From Algoriphagus sp. CAU 1675 (GTDB taxonomy: Bacteria; Bacteroidota; Bacteroidia; Cytophagales; Cyclobacteriaceae): a stretch of DNA of 64,000 nucleotides. The translations under genes and the position numbers were made by a program. A model generated the notes under the pieces. The model searched no databases, had not been told where the DNA came from, and worked only from the letters and a program-made list of their open reading frames with translations. Position 1 is the first letter of the stretch. Every line of letters begins with the position of its first letter. This document shows positions 17,695 to 27,001 of this stretch, piece after piece. Location of the stretch: positions 305,508 through 369,507 of the forward strand of contig NZ_JARHUI010000005.1 of the NCBI RefSeq assembly GCF_029222925.1. The letters are read 5' to 3'.

Positions 17695-18168
17695 TTATTT
17701 AAAAGATACTTGTACAATTGATTTTTTTATTTCTTCGAAAGGAAAGGAAACTGCTTCTTCTACAGCCTTTTTTCCTTTTTCTTTTTTCTTAACACGCAAG
17801 GTAATCCCGGTATCTGTTACCTCTTCAAGCTTGCCCAAAATATCCTGACCTGATTGGAGCAGGACTTTCAGTTCCCGGCCGACATTTTTCTGATATTGCC
17901 TTTTACTTCCCAAAGGATAATCCACACCAGGAGATGAAACTTCCAACGTGTAGGCAGATTCAATCAGATCTCTTGCCTCTATTTCATCAGCTACGTCTCT
18001 ACTGACCTTGGCACAAGTGTCAATAGTCACCCCTTGATCCGCATCAATCAAAATATGGAGAACTCCTTTTCCACCTTTTTGCGAAAAATCCACGGCTACT
18101 ACAAAGTGATCTTCACCCGGTAGATACTTTTCCACGATTTCTTCCAATGCGTACTTAAGATCGGACAT
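17695..18168 (-). CDS. rimP: Ribosome maturation factor RimP
   Basis: 157 residues from the ATG at 18168. RimP assists late assembly of the 30S subunit. The conserved core ARDLIESAYTLEVSSPGVDYPL is present, preceded by a two-layer alpha/beta domain with VAVDFSQKG and VLHILIDADQG. In-frame ATGs at 18177 and 18195 would add 3 or 9 residues, but 18195 sits inside the loop of a strong leader hairpin, and MSDLKYALEEIV is the natural beginning of the fold. It is the first gene of rimP-nusA-infB, with a promoter at 18227-18257. Confidence 0.93.
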   Translation of the reverse strand: MSDLKYALEEIVEKYLPGEDHFVVAVDFSQKGGKGVLHILIDADQGVTIDTCAKVSRDVADEIEARDLIESAYTLEVSSPGVDYPLGSKRQYQKNVGRELKVLLQSGQDILGKLEEVTDTGITLRVKKKEKGKKAVEEAVSFPFEEIKKSIVQVSFK

Positions 18169-18184
18169 ATGCTGCATAATGTAA

Positions 18185-18207
18185 AGAGGGGACATGGTGT
18201 CCCCTCT
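18185..18207 (-). promoter_or_regulatory. Leader hairpin at the 5' end of the rimP-nusA-infB mRNA
   Basis: AGAGGGGACA pairs perfectly with TGTCCCCTCT around a 3-nt loop. On the minus strand it falls about 14-36 nt after the predicted transcription start, contains a potential ATG in its loop, and ends 17 bp before the preferred rimP start. It could stabilise the mRNA 5' end or act in control of the operon. Confidence 0.65.
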
Positions 18208-18226
18208 AGAAACTTCGAATACGGCA

Positions 18227-18257
18227 CAAAGGTAATTGATTTTCTACCAAAAACAAT
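18227..18257 (-). promoter_or_regulatory. Bacteroidota-type promoter of rimP-nusA-infB
   Basis: On the minus strand ATTG (18257-18254), a 19-nt spacer, and TACCTTTG (18234-18227) fit the TTTG-N19-21-TAnnTTTG consensus with one mismatch. Transcription would start near 18220, giving a leader of about 50 nt. Confidence 0.65.
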
Positions 18258-18500
18258 GGGGTGAAAATTGAATTTTAAAAGCCATCCAATTATTTATCAA
18301 TGACAAAAGAAACTGATAGCTAAAAAATTAATTCAACGGCTCGGTTTTTTTTTAAAATTTCCAAAATGCTCAAAAAATATCCGGATTCCCTCAGATTTCT
18401 AACTTGAAGATAATAATTTTGCCGACCCTCGTTTAATAAGAGTCCAATCCGTACTATATTAAACAGTGAACCTCATCATCAAGCCAATCAATCAGTAAAA

Positions 18501-19529
18501 ATGGGATTATTTGATTTTTTCTCTAGCGATATAGCAATTGACCTGGGTACTGCCAATACCCTGATCATTCATAAAGATAAAATCGTCGTAGACGAACCGT
18601 CGATCATTGCAATTGACAAAACCAACAACCGGGTTCTAGCCGTGGGCCGCGAGGCAATGAACATGCATGAAAAGACCCACGAAAACATCAAAACAATCCG
18701 CCCCTTGAAAGACGGGGTGATTGCGGATTTCTATGCCGCCGAACAAATGATCAGAGGACTCATCAAAATGATCCCTGGTCAGAAGAAAGGAATGTTTCCT
18801 CAGTCGCACAGAATGGTAATTTGTATTCCATCAGGGATTACCGAAGTGGAAAAAAGAGCGGTACGCGACTCCGCAGAACATGCCGGGGCAAAAGAGGTTT
18901 ACATGGTTTTCGAACCAATCGCTGCAGCAATCGGTATTGGAATCGACATTGAGAAGCCTATGGGCTCTATGATTGTGGATATCGGAGGAGGAACCACCGA
19001 AATCGCATTGATCGCATTATCAGGAATAGTCGCAGACCAATCCATCCGGGTGGCGGGTGATACCTTCACCAAGGATATTCTGGATTACATGAGAAGACAG
19101 CATAACCTTCTAATCGGCGAGCGTTCAGCAGAAAAAGTGAAAATCGCCATCGGATCTGCGCTGACCGAGCTGGATGAAGCCCCAGAAGACTATGAAATCA
19201 GAGGCCGGGATCTGATGACCGGAATTCCAAAAGTCATCAAGGTATCCTATTCTGAGATTGCTTTTGCTTTGGATAAATCCGTTTCCAAAATTGAGGAGGC
19301 TGTTTTGAAGGCGCTTGAAATTGCTCCTCCGGAACTTTCCGCCGATATTTATGACAACGGCATTCACCTTACAGGAGGTGGCGCCTTGCTAAAAGGCCTT
19401 GACAAGCGTCTGCACCAAAAAACCAAACTTCCAATTCACATTGCGGAAGATCCGCTGCGTGCTGTGGTAAGAGGTACAGGCACAGCCTTGAAAAACATTC
19501 AAAATTTCCGAACCGTATTGATGACTTAA
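18501..19529 (+). CDS. mreB: Rod-shape determining actin homologue MreB
   Basis: 342 residues. MreB polymerises under the inner membrane and guides lateral wall synthesis. The actin-fold nucleotide motifs are present: IDLGTANTLI (phosphate 1), DIGGGTTEIALI (phosphate 2) and HLTGGGALLKGLDKRL (adenosine). The N-terminus MGLFDFFSS is amphipathic and fits membrane binding. It heads mreB-mreC-mreD-PBP2-rodA. The 332-bp spacer to rimP holds a TAATTTTG -7-like element at 18414-18421, though no good -33 partner was seen. Confidence 0.97.
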   Translation: MGLFDFFSSDIAIDLGTANTLIIHKDKIVVDEPSIIAIDKTNNRVLAVGREAMNMHEKTHENIKTIRPLKDGVIADFYAAEQMIRGLIKMIPGQKKGMFPQSHRMVICIPSGITEVEKRAVRDSAEHAGAKEVYMVFEPIAAAIGIGIDIEKPMGSMIVDIGGGTTEIALIALSGIVADQSIRVAGDTFTKDILDYMRRQHNLLIGERSAEKVKIAIGSALTELDEAPEDYEIRGRDLMTGIPKVIKVSYSEIAFALDKSVSKIEEAVLKALEIAPPELSADIYDNGIHLTGGGALLKGLDKRLHQKTKLPIHIAEDPLRAVVRGTGTALKNIQNFRTVLMT

Positions 19530-19536
19530 GCACTGA

Positions 19537-20373
19537 ATGCTACGCATCCTCCAATTCCTTTATTCTTTAAGGGCTTTTCTTTTATTCGTTATTCTTGAGG
19601 TTATAGCGATTTGGTTGATCGTCTCCAATAACTCTCCCCAGGGTGCGGCTTTTTTTAATTCTTCAAATGCTTTAAGTGGCTCGGTTTTGAATACCCAGTC
19701 TGAGGTTCTTGGTTTTTTCTCATTAGGAGAAATGAATGAAAAGCTGCTAGATCAGAATACTGCTTTGATGACACAGCTGGAACTCCTCAACCCTGCCACG
19801 GACAGTATCAATCTCAAGCTGGACTCAGCACTTGAGGCCAGTCTTGAATTCAAAGGGGCCAGGGTAATCAGCCAGACCCTCCGATTTGCCCAAAATCACC
19901 TCACTATCAATAAGGGCGAAAAAGACGGCGTGAAAGTAGGGATGGGAATCTTTAACCAGGAGGGAGTAGTCGGAAGAATCAAATCTGTATCTAAAAATTA
20001 TGCAGTGGGAATCTCACTTTTGAATACAGAACTGCTGGTTTCCTCCAAAATCAAATCCTCAGATGTATATGGCTCCATCAACTGGGACGGGAATGACAGC
20101 AAATACGCTAAGCTTTTGTATGTCCCAAGACACGTACAGGCGCAAGTAGGAGACACTATCGTGACTTCGGGATACAACGCTATTTTTCCTGAAGGAATTC
20201 ATATCGGAATTATCCAAGACATTGAAAGGAGAGATGATCAAAATTACCTGAATATCACCGTGGAATTGACTACGGATTTTAGCCGGGTAAACTATGTGTA
20301 CCTTGTGGAAAACCTAGCGTTTGAAGAACTGGATTCACTGTATAATAATGCGGAGGTAAACAATGAATATTAG
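19537..20373 (+). CDS. mreC: Rod-shape determining protein MreC
   Basis: 278 residues. One N-terminal membrane helix (about 10-30), a short coiled coil near 65-85, then the two beta domains of MreC (GARVISQTLRFAQNHLTINKGEKDGV and VGDTIVTSGYNAIFPEGIHIG regions). MreC is the periplasmic scaffold linking MreB/MreD to PBP2 and activates the RodA-PBP2 synthase. It is 7 bp after mreB and its end overlaps the mreD start by 11 bp. Confidence 0.95.
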   Translation: MLRILQFLYSLRAFLLFVILEVIAIWLIVSNNSPQGAAFFNSSNALSGSVLNTQSEVLGFFSLGEMNEKLLDQNTALMTQLELLNPATDSINLKLDSALEASLEFKGARVISQTLRFAQNHLTINKGEKDGVKVGMGIFNQEGVVGRIKSVSKNYAVGISLLNTELLVSSKIKSSDVYGSINWDGNDSKYAKLLYVPRHVQAQVGDTIVTSGYNAIFPEGIHIGIIQDIERRDDQNYLNITVELTTDFSRVNYVYLVENLAFEELDSLYNNAEVNNEY

Positions 20374-20884
20374 GTCCCTAATTTCCTTTTTGGCATTTGC
20401 CATCCTGATAATTTTGGCACAAATACTTCTGTTAAAGAATTTAGCACTTTTTGGTGTGGCTTTTGGTTTCCTTTATGTGATGGTAATCTTGGATCTACCC
20501 ATTTCAATCAAGCCTATTCCCTTGCTGCTAATTGGTTTTGGGCTCGGGCTATTCATCGATGTATTTTACGATACCACAGGAATGCACGCCGCTTCGGCAA
20601 CCCTTTTGGGATTTATTCGCCCTCATTGGCTAAAATTAGTGAGCCCGACAGGAGGCTATGATGATAACAACAAACCCAATCTTCGGGAAATGGGTCTGAG
20701 CTGGTATATCACTTATGCCCTCCCGCTGGTTTTGGCATACACATTGGTGTTTTTTTTAGTGGATACCTGGGGGACAGGAAACCTGCTCGAAGCCTTTAAC
20801 AAAGGCTTCTTTTCCACGATATTCACAGTTGCATTGGCTATACTTGTACAGTTACTGTTCTTTAAACGCAGGAGGGGAATCTGA
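20363..20884 (+). CDS. mreD: Rod-shape determining protein MreD
   Basis: 173 residues, five to six predicted membrane helices and little else, as expected for MreD. The segment FGLGLFIDVFYDTTGMHAAS matches the conserved central region of the family. The overlap with mreC and the TGATG overlap with the PBP2 gene indicate translational coupling. MreD is an inner-membrane component of the elongasome of uncertain mechanism. Confidence 0.9.
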   Translation: MNIRSLISFLAFAILIILAQILLLKNLALFGVAFGFLYVMVILDLPISIKPIPLLLIGFGLGLFIDVFYDTTGMHAASATLLGFIRPHWLKLVSPTGGYDDNNKPNLREMGLSWYITYALPLVLAYTLVFFLVDTWGTGNLLEAFNKGFFSTIFTVALAILVQLLFFKRRRGI

Positions 20885-22686
20885 TGAACGATCAAAGACC
20901 GGTAGTAATCATCATATTTATATTTCTAATCAGTGCGGTCCTTTTGACCAAACTTTTTATGATCCAGGTAGTGGACGACAGCTTTATGAAAAAAGCTGAA
21001 CGGAATGCCATTCAACGCGTAGTGGATCACCCCTATCGAGGCCTGGTTTATGATCGAAATGGAAAACTCCTAGTCTACAACAATCCTATTTTTGACTTAA
21101 TGGTTGTCCCCAAAGAATTTGAAGTTGGGGATACTACCCGGTTTTTGGAATTGTTCGGAATTACGAAAGAACATCTCATCGAATCCTACAATGCCGCAAA
21201 AAAATATTCTTCAGTAAAACCTTCTCCGCTGATCAAACAAATCTCTACTACGGAGTTTGCCAAAATCCAGGATTTTTTGATCGACTACCCAGGCTTATTT
21301 ATAATGACCCGCTCTGTACGATCCTACCCCAACCCTATCGCTTCTCATGCTTTGGGGTATATTGGGGAAATCAATGCCAGACAGCTGGAGCTTGACACTT
21401 TGAACTATTATAGTCAAGGGGATTATGTAGGGCTCAGTGGCATGGAGAGATTTTATGAAAAAGAACTGAGGGGAGCCAAAGGTGTAAAATACAAAATGGT
21501 CAACGTAAGAGGAGTGGACAAAGGCCCCTTCAAAAATGGGGAATATGACACCGCTTCCGTTGCAGGAATTAATCTCACCTCTACACTCGATACCGAATTG
21601 CAGCTTTATGGGGAAATGCTCATGAAGGGGAAAACCGGGTCGGTTGTAGCAATAGAGCCAAAAACCGGAGAAATTTTGGCAATGATCTCTGCTCCATTCT
21701 ATGATCCAAACCGTCTTACCGGAGCCGAGTTCAGTAAAAACTACAGTCAGCTTAACTCAGACAATAACAAACCTTTGTTTAATCGACCGGTTATGGCCAC
21801 TTATCCTCCCGGATCGATTTTTAAAATTGTTCAAAGCTTGATTGGTTTGCAGGAAGGAATCATTACCCCAAACACCACCTTTGCTTGCAACAAATCACTG
21901 GTGGCTTGCCATAATCACCCATCACCTGTAAATCTTTTTGGGGCAATCCGAAATTCCTGTAACCCTTATTATCATCAGGCCTTCCGACAAATAATCAATC
22001 GGGAAGTATCTTCCAACACCTATAAGGATACAGAAATAGGGCTTAATGCCTGGAGGGAAAAAGTGCTGAAATTTGGCTTGGGCTCGACTCTTGGTGTGGA
22101 TATGAGTGGGGAAAGGGGAGGTGATATTCCTTCCAGTAAACTTTATGACAAATTCTACGGAGAAGGGAGATGGAAATATTCCACCATATACTCCTTGTCC
22201 ATAGGACAGGGGGAAATGCTAGTTACACCCTTACAAATGGCAAACCTTGCTGCAATATTTGCAAACAAAGGCTACTATTATACTCCCCATCTACTCAAGG
22301 CAGTTGATGGAAATCCAAATGCTATCCCCGATAAGTACCGAGAAAGACACAATGTTGGAGTGGATGCCCATCATTTTGACATGATCCAGGATGCGATGGC
22401 AGAGGCTCTCTATGGAACCGCTAATCGCGCTATTATTCAAGATATTGTCATTGCAGGTAAAACCGGAACAGCACAAAACCCCCATGGAGAAGATCACTCT
22501 GTCTTTGTTGCCTTTGCTCCAAAAGATGATCCCAAGATTGCAATCGCAGTTTATGTTGAAAATGCCGGGTGGGGAGGTAGAGCTGCGGCAAGTACAGCTT
22601 CCCTCATGATCGAAAAATACATTCGAGGTGAAATCACTAGGCCCGCACTTCAGGAATACGTTTTAGCAGGTAACTTTGCAGATTAA
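20884..22686 (+). CDS. mrdA: Penicillin-binding protein 2 (elongasome transpeptidase)
   Basis: 600 residues. N-terminal membrane anchor (7-28), dimerisation/pedestal domain (about 50-215, with RGLVYDRNGKLLVYN), and a transpeptidase domain with all three motifs: Ser311-Ile-Phe-Lys314 (SxxK, in PPGSIFK), Ser358-Cys-Asn360 (SxN) and Lys526-Thr-Gly528 (KTG). It cross-links peptidoglycan during rod elongation with RodA, whose gene starts at its stop codon (TAATG). Residue 315 onward and the GQGEMLVTPLQMA motif are typical of class B PBPs of the PBP2 group. Confidence 0.96.
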   Translation: MNDQRPVVIIIFIFLISAVLLTKLFMIQVVDDSFMKKAERNAIQRVVDHPYRGLVYDRNGKLLVYNNPIFDLMVVPKEFEVGDTTRFLELFGITKEHLIESYNAAKKYSSVKPSPLIKQISTTEFAKIQDFLIDYPGLFIMTRSVRSYPNPIASHALGYIGEINARQLELDTLNYYSQGDYVGLSGMERFYEKELRGAKGVKYKMVNVRGVDKGPFKNGEYDTASVAGINLTSTLDTELQLYGEMLMKGKTGSVVAIEPKTGEILAMISAPFYDPNRLTGAEFSKNYSQLNSDNNKPLFNRPVMATYPPGSIFKIVQSLIGLQEGIITPNTTFACNKSLVACHNHPSPVNLFGAIRNSCNPYYHQAFRQIINREVSSNTYKDTEIGLNAWREKVLKFGLGSTLGVDMSGERGGDIPSSKLYDKFYGEGRWKYSTIYSLSIGQGEMLVTPLQMANLAAIFANKGYYYTPHLLKAVDGNPNAIPDKYRERHNVGVDAHHFDMIQDAMAEALYGTANRAIIQDIVIAGKTGTAQNPHGEDHSVFVAFAPKDDPKIAIAVYVENAGWGGRAAASTASLMIEKYIRGEITRPALQEYVLAGNFAD

Positions 22687-23960
22687 TGAGGGATTCAGAA
22701 ATTCAAATCAACCGCGTTGACTGGGTTACCGTTCTGATCTATTTTGCATTGGTTGCAATTGGATGGTTTAATATTTATGCAGCTGTCTACGACAGTCAGG
22801 TCGACAAAAGCATTTTTGACTTTTCCATAAATTCAGGAAAGCAACTGGTCTGGATAGGCACAGCCATCCTCATGATTATAGTGATCATGGCAGCCGACTA
22901 CCGTCTGTTCGAAAACCTCTCCATCATCCTTTATCTGATATTTATAGGAATTCTGATCCTCACTCCATTTCTTGGAAAAGAGGTCAATGGCCAGGTTTTA
23001 TCAATTGGCGTTGGGTCTTTCCGTATCCAACCCGGTGAGTTTGCCAAATTTGCAACAGCCCTTGCTTTAGCCAAAGTCATGGAGCGCCCCAATTTTGACC
23101 TCGCCAAATCCAAAAACCAATTGATTGCTTTGGGAGTATTGTTGCTCCCAGTTGCATTGATTCTATTGCAACCGGATACAGGGACAGCTATGGTTTATTT
23201 TTCCATGCTGATTATGTTTTATCGGGAAGGTTTTCCTCAACGATACTATGTGCTTGGCCTAGGTTTCATTGCGCTCACATTGCTCGCACTGGGAATTGAA
23301 AACAATCTCTATTTGGCCATAGGTATTTCTGCAGTTATGTTGGTCCTTATTCTAATGGGGAAAAAAACATGGCAGAGAATCGTGGTCTTCTCCTTATTGG
23401 GTTTAGGCCTGATCGCCTATAGTTACAGTCTGGATTTTGTGGTCTCAAAACTCCCAAAACATCAGCAAAATAGAATCATGGTATTATTCAATCCGGATTT
23501 GGATCCCTTGGGAGTAGGCTGGAATGTCACTCAGTCCAAAATTGCAATCGGATCAGGAGGACTAACTGGAAAAGGATACTTGCAAGGCACCCAGACCAAA
23601 TTTGACTTTGTTCCCGAGCAGCACACCGATTTCATTTTCTGTACTTTGGGTGAGGAATTTGGATGGTTGGGTAGCCTCATTGTCATTTCTCTTTTCGCGA
23701 GCCTGCTCTTTCGCTTGGTAAAAATGGCTGAGCGGCAAAAAAACCGGTTTTCAAGGATTTATGGATACTGCGTGGTATCGATCCTGTTGTTCCACTTTAT
23801 GATCAATATTGCCATGACCATAGGTTTATTTCCGGTGGTGGGCATACCCCTCCCATTTTTCAGTTATGGAGGTTCATCCCTATGGTCCTTTACGTTGTTG
23901 CTCTTTATCTTCATTAAACTTGATGCGTCAAGAGCTCAACAGCTCGGAAGACTTTCCTAA
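22686..23960 (+). CDS. rodA: Peptidoglycan glycosyltransferase RodA (SEDS family)
   Basis: 424 residues with about ten membrane helices. The SEDS signatures are visible: RIQPGEFAKFATALALA (near 115-135), LLQPDTGTAMVYFSM (near 158-172, containing the catalytic-site-associated Asp), QGTQTKFDFVPEQHTDFIF (near 300) and PLPFFSYGGSSLWSF (near 395). RodA polymerises lipid II into glycan strands with PBP2. It ends the elongasome operon; a palindromic terminator follows immediately. Confidence 0.96.
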   Translation: MRDSEIQINRVDWVTVLIYFALVAIGWFNIYAAVYDSQVDKSIFDFSINSGKQLVWIGTAILMIIVIMAADYRLFENLSIILYLIFIGILILTPFLGKEVNGQVLSIGVGSFRIQPGEFAKFATALALAKVMERPNFDLAKSKNQLIALGVLLLPVALILLQPDTGTAMVYFSMLIMFYREGFPQRYYVLGLGFIALTLLALGIENNLYLAIGISAVMLVLILMGKKTWQRIVVFSLLGLGLIAYSYSLDFVVSKLPKHQQNRIMVLFNPDLDPLGVGWNVTQSKIAIGSGGLTGKGYLQGTQTKFDFVPEQHTDFIFCTLGEEFGWLGSLIVISLFASLLFRLVKMAERQKNRFSRIYGYCVVSILLFHFMINIAMTIGLFPVVGIPLPFFSYGGSSLWSFTLLLFIFIKLDASRAQQLGRLS

Positions 23961-23992
23961 AACAAAAAGCCACTTTAAAGTGGCTTTTTGTT
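23961..23992. terminator. Palindromic bidirectional terminator after rodA
   Basis: Positions 23961-23992 are a perfect 32-nt palindrome (16 + 16 bases) containing AAAAAGCCAC ... GTGGCTTTTT. It starts right after the rodA stop and ends 1 bp before the stop of the convergent gene, so it gives a T-run on both strands. Confidence 0.9.
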
Positions 23993-25084
23993 TTAGTCCG
24001 AAAATCTTCGAAAGACTAGGTAAAGAAATTCATTGACTGGTTCCGATTCAGGATTCCATTTCAATTCATTTAGAAATCGCGTATTTACCAAGTCAATAGC
24101 CTGCTCGAAGCCCGAACAATCATCTAGGGCTTTGAGAGCATGATTTAATAAGTCATTATTCCCGTCAAATAATTCTTTGGTAAACATGAACCTTTGGTTG
24201 ATGGCGACACTCTCTGTCAAGTCTCCTATAATTCCTTTCATTCCTTTATAGGATTCCTGAGAAAACTTGGCCCAAAGCTGGGATGCAATCAAGCCATCAG
24301 ATTTTTGTGAAGAAGGTTGTTCAATTATTCCCTCTTGTTTAGGAGGAGCTGGAGCCTCCTCTATTTTAGGAGTTGCTTCTTCAGTTTTCTCCACGGTATC
24401 AAAAAAAGATTCAGAGGCTTCTTCCTTGGCCGTAGGATTTTCTGTTACGGAAGACTTCTCTTCCTGGATCAAGTAGGCATCTAGATCAAAGGCTTTTACA
24501 TCTCCCAAGGTTGCCAACAATAGATTGACGGACTGAAGCTCCTCTTGAATAGTCTGAAAATTGGCTGCCACGGCTCTTTTGTAAGCATCAGCATCAAGCC
24601 CAAAACCTGCCTTATCGATTAAAAAAGTGACAACCTGATCATTCCATTTATAATATTTCTTATTCTCCTTAAGATATCCATTGATTTTTCCTGAAGGAGC
24701 ATTGTCAATTTCTCCCTGGTAATAGGCAACCGGATCCGTAGCAAGGAATACGGCCTGCTTTACCGCTTCTTCTACCAAAGGTTCCAAATGGGAGCGCTCC
24801 ACCTTGATTCTACGGGAAAGCACATTCATGAATTGAGTCAAAGCTTCATGAACTGCTATGTCTCGGTAATCAAAATAGGGATTGCTCTTAAGCTTGGCCA
24901 ATTCATCCTGCCAAAGCTCGAAAAGCCTTTTGATGATAAAAAAATTGACCTGAACAGAATTGGTCAACTGAATGATATCCTGACCCGTACTGTATTGTTT
25001 TCCGGAATAAAAGCGATTGCAAACTTCGGATGCGTATTCTTGCGCGTATTTTTCTAAATAATTGCTGTTAATTTGAACTGTCAT
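23993..25084 (-). CDS. Conserved hypothetical protein (helical, bipartite)
   Basis: 363 residues from the ATG at 25084, unknown function. The N-terminal ~190 residues are helical and charged (YAQEYASEVCNRFYSGKQY). A central Glu/Pro/Lys-rich linker (about 200-265) looks disordered. The C-terminal ~85 residues (SVAINQRFMFTKELFDGNND, followed by helices and ending FLYLVFRRF) form a small helical module that I associate with other uncharacterised Bacteroidota proteins. There is no signal peptide or membrane helix, so it is probably cytoplasmic. It is divergent from the ferredoxin gene with only 33 bp between starts. Confidence 0.7.
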   Translation of the reverse strand: MTVQINSNYLEKYAQEYASEVCNRFYSGKQYSTGQDIIQLTNSVQVNFFIIKRLFELWQDELAKLKSNPYFDYRDIAVHEALTQFMNVLSRRIKVERSHLEPLVEEAVKQAVFLATDPVAYYQGEIDNAPSGKINGYLKENKKYYKWNDQVVTFLIDKAGFGLDADAYKRAVAANFQTIQEELQSVNLLLATLGDVKAFDLDAYLIQEEKSSVTENPTAKEEASESFFDTVEKTEEATPKIEEAPAPPKQEGIIEQPSSQKSDGLIASQLWAKFSQESYKGMKGIIGDLTESVAINQRFMFTKELFDGNNDLLNHALKALDDCSGFEQAIDLVNTRFLNELKWNPESEPVNEFLYLVFRRFSD

Positions 25085-25117
25085 TAGGTAGCTTGGTTTA
25101 CAAAGGACAACGAACAA

Positions 25118-25444
25118 ATGCCCAAAATCGTCATCGAGAATCTATTTAATCACACAATTAATTCTGAGACTACACATCGTAAAGTTATTGAATTAATTCA
25201 TGAAAATGGTATTGACTGGATGCACGCCTGCGGTAAAAAAGGGCGTTGTACATCCTGCAAAATCATTTTGACTAATGGAGGGGAAAATCTGGGGCCAGTC
25301 ACCGACCGGGAACTGTTTTTTGTGAAGCAGAATCGATTAAAACCCAATGAGCGACTTTCCTGCCAGGCAGTTTTAGAAAAAGGAGAAATACGAGTCCGGG
25401 TTGCCGATATCAACAAATTCCCCCATATCGAATATAGTTTTTAA
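25118..25444 (+). CDS. 2Fe-2S ferredoxin
   Basis: 108 residues. The cluster ligands are Cys38-x5-Cys44-x2-Cys47 and Cys82, the adrenodoxin/plant-type 2Fe-2S arrangement (ACGKKGRCTSCKI and RLSCQAV). It is a small cytoplasmic electron carrier; the redox partner is unknown. Its stop is 3 bp before the thymidine kinase gene, suggesting co-transcription. Confidence 0.88.
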   Translation: MPKIVIENLFNHTINSETTHRKVIELIHENGIDWMHACGKKGRCTSCKIILTNGGENLGPVTDRELFFVKQNRLKPNERLSCQAVLEKGEIRVRVADINKFPHIEYSF

Positions 25445-25447
25445 GGC

Positions 25448-26032
25448 ATGTTTATTGAACCTTCTATCAGCGGCAAAAGAAAATCAGAACGCAAAGGACA
25501 GATTGAGGTCATTTGCGGATCCATGTTTTCAGGAAAAACGGAAGAACTTATCCGAAGACTAAACCGTGCAAAACTCGCACGGCAAAAGGTGGAGATTTTC
25601 AAACCTTCGGTGGACAAACGCTACGATGAGTTCAATGTGGTGTCCCATAATGAAGCATATATCCGTTCCACCCCAGTGAATTTTGCAGATGATATTCTCT
25701 TGCTTAGTGGGGATTGTGATGTGGTGGGCATAGATGAAGTTCAGTTCTTTGATGATCAGATTGTCTCTGTTGCCCAAAAACTCGCTAACCAAGGAATCCG
25801 GGTCATTCTCGCAGGTTTGGACATGGATTTTGAAGGGAATCCGTTTGAGCCTATGCCGAGGTTGATGGCCATTGCAGAATATGTAACAAAGGTTCAGGCA
25901 ATTTGCATGAAATGTGGGGACTTGGCTGCATTTTCCTTCCGGCTTTCGGACTCCAAACAAAAAGTTATGTTGGGAGAAAAGGAAAGCTATGAAGCTCGGT
26001 GCAGAAAGTGTTTTTATGAGGACAAAAAGTAG
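25448..26032 (+). CDS. tdk: Thymidine kinase
   Basis: 194 residues, type II thymidine kinase that phosphorylates thymidine for dTTP salvage. P-loop GSMFSGKT at 24-31; catalytic Glu97 in GIDEVQFF; lasso-domain zinc ligands in CMKCGDLA and [10 protein letters not shown]. The active-site loop [22 protein letters not shown] fits the family. The ~20 residue extension before the P-loop is normal. It is probably in one unit with the ferredoxin; recO follows after 74 bp. Confidence 0.95.
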   Translation: MFIEPSISGKRKSERKGQIEVICGSMFSGKTEELIRRLNRAKLARQKVEIFKPSVDKRYDEFNVVSHNEAYIRSTPVNFADDILLLSGDCDVVGIDEVQFFDDQIVSVAQKLANQGIRVILAGLDMDFEGNPFEPMPRLMAIAEYVTKVQAICMKCGDLAAFSFRLSDSKQKVMLGEKESYEARCRKCFYEDKK

Positions 26033-26106
26033 TTTGCGCTTGAATGGAAATGTCCCTAAAAGCACGTGGATAAAATCAGGGACGCTAAAAAACTACGGGT
26101 AAACAC

Positions 26107-26796
26107 ATGCTGAAAAAAACAAAGGGGATTGTTATTAGTAGCCTTCGATACAAAGAAACCAGCATCATTGCCAAAATTTTCACCCGCGAATTAGGGCTGA
26201 AATCCTATCTGGTCAACGGGGTACGCTCCTCTGGTGGAAAATCGAAAATTGCCCTCTATCAACCTCTGACCATTCTAGACCTTGTCGTATACGATAAGGA
26301 AAACAGCGGTCTTCAACGGATTTCAGAAGCCAAACTGGCCTATGTAAACCAACTGATCCCCTTTGATTTCAAAAGAACTGGTTTGGCTATGTTTATGGCA
26401 GAAATTACCGGAAGAACCATCTATGATAATTATCAAAACGAATGGCTCTATGATTTTATTCAGGATTGTATTTTGAGATTGGACAGACCGGACTGTCCAA
26501 TCGTGAGCTTCCCCTTGATCTTTCTGATTGAACATGCCCGCTTCCTTGGATTTGGTCCTGACGATCCAGAGCATTATTTAACGGAAAGTAAATCTTTGCC
26601 ATTTGCCAAAGAGGAAATTCCCATCGCTTTAGAATACCTGAAGAGCCTGATGTCCGAATCCTACGAAAGCAAACTTAAACCAAGCTTATCGATCCGTAGA
26701 AAATTATTGGATTACCTGCTGGAATTTTACCGGGAACAACTCGATACCCAAAGCCCTTGGAAGTCCATCAGCGTCCTAAGACAGCTAATGAGCTGA
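26107..26796 (+). CDS. recO: DNA repair protein RecO
   Basis: 229 residues. N-terminal OB fold (TKGIVISSLRYKETSIIAKIFTREL then GGKSKIALYQPLTILDLVVYD) and a helical C-terminal domain match RecO. With RecR it loads RecA onto SSB-coated single-stranded DNA at gaps. The zinc-finger cysteines seen in some RecO proteins are absent: the only nearby Cys residues are in the helical domain. It is on the same strand as tdk with no clear terminator between them. Confidence 0.9.
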   Translation: MLKKTKGIVISSLRYKETSIIAKIFTRELGLKSYLVNGVRSSGGKSKIALYQPLTILDLVVYDKENSGLQRISEAKLAYVNQLIPFDFKRTGLAMFMAEITGRTIYDNYQNEWLYDFIQDCILRLDRPDCPIVSFPLIFLIEHARFLGFGPDDPEHYLTESKSLPFAKEEIPIALEYLKSLMSESYESKLKPSLSIRRKLLDYLLEFYREQLDTQSPWKSISVLRQLMS

Positions 26797-27001
26797 TTAG
26801 AAGGCAAGAATTCCTTCAATTTCCCTAAAAGAAAAAATTTGTTTAATCCAATGGGAAGGCTTAATATTGTAGCATCACCGTGGATGGGCAAGTCAGCCCA
26901 CTTTGGCTTGAGTTTTTCCTGCAGACCTTTTTTGCTCAGAAAACCATCTACGATCTCAATTACTGCATTTTACTACACTATATTTATTTCACACCCTCTT
27001 T

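Noticed and set aside
25559..26065. Long minus-strand ORF opposite tdk
   Set aside because: Antisense of a well-conserved thymidine kinase gene; product has no plausible domain.
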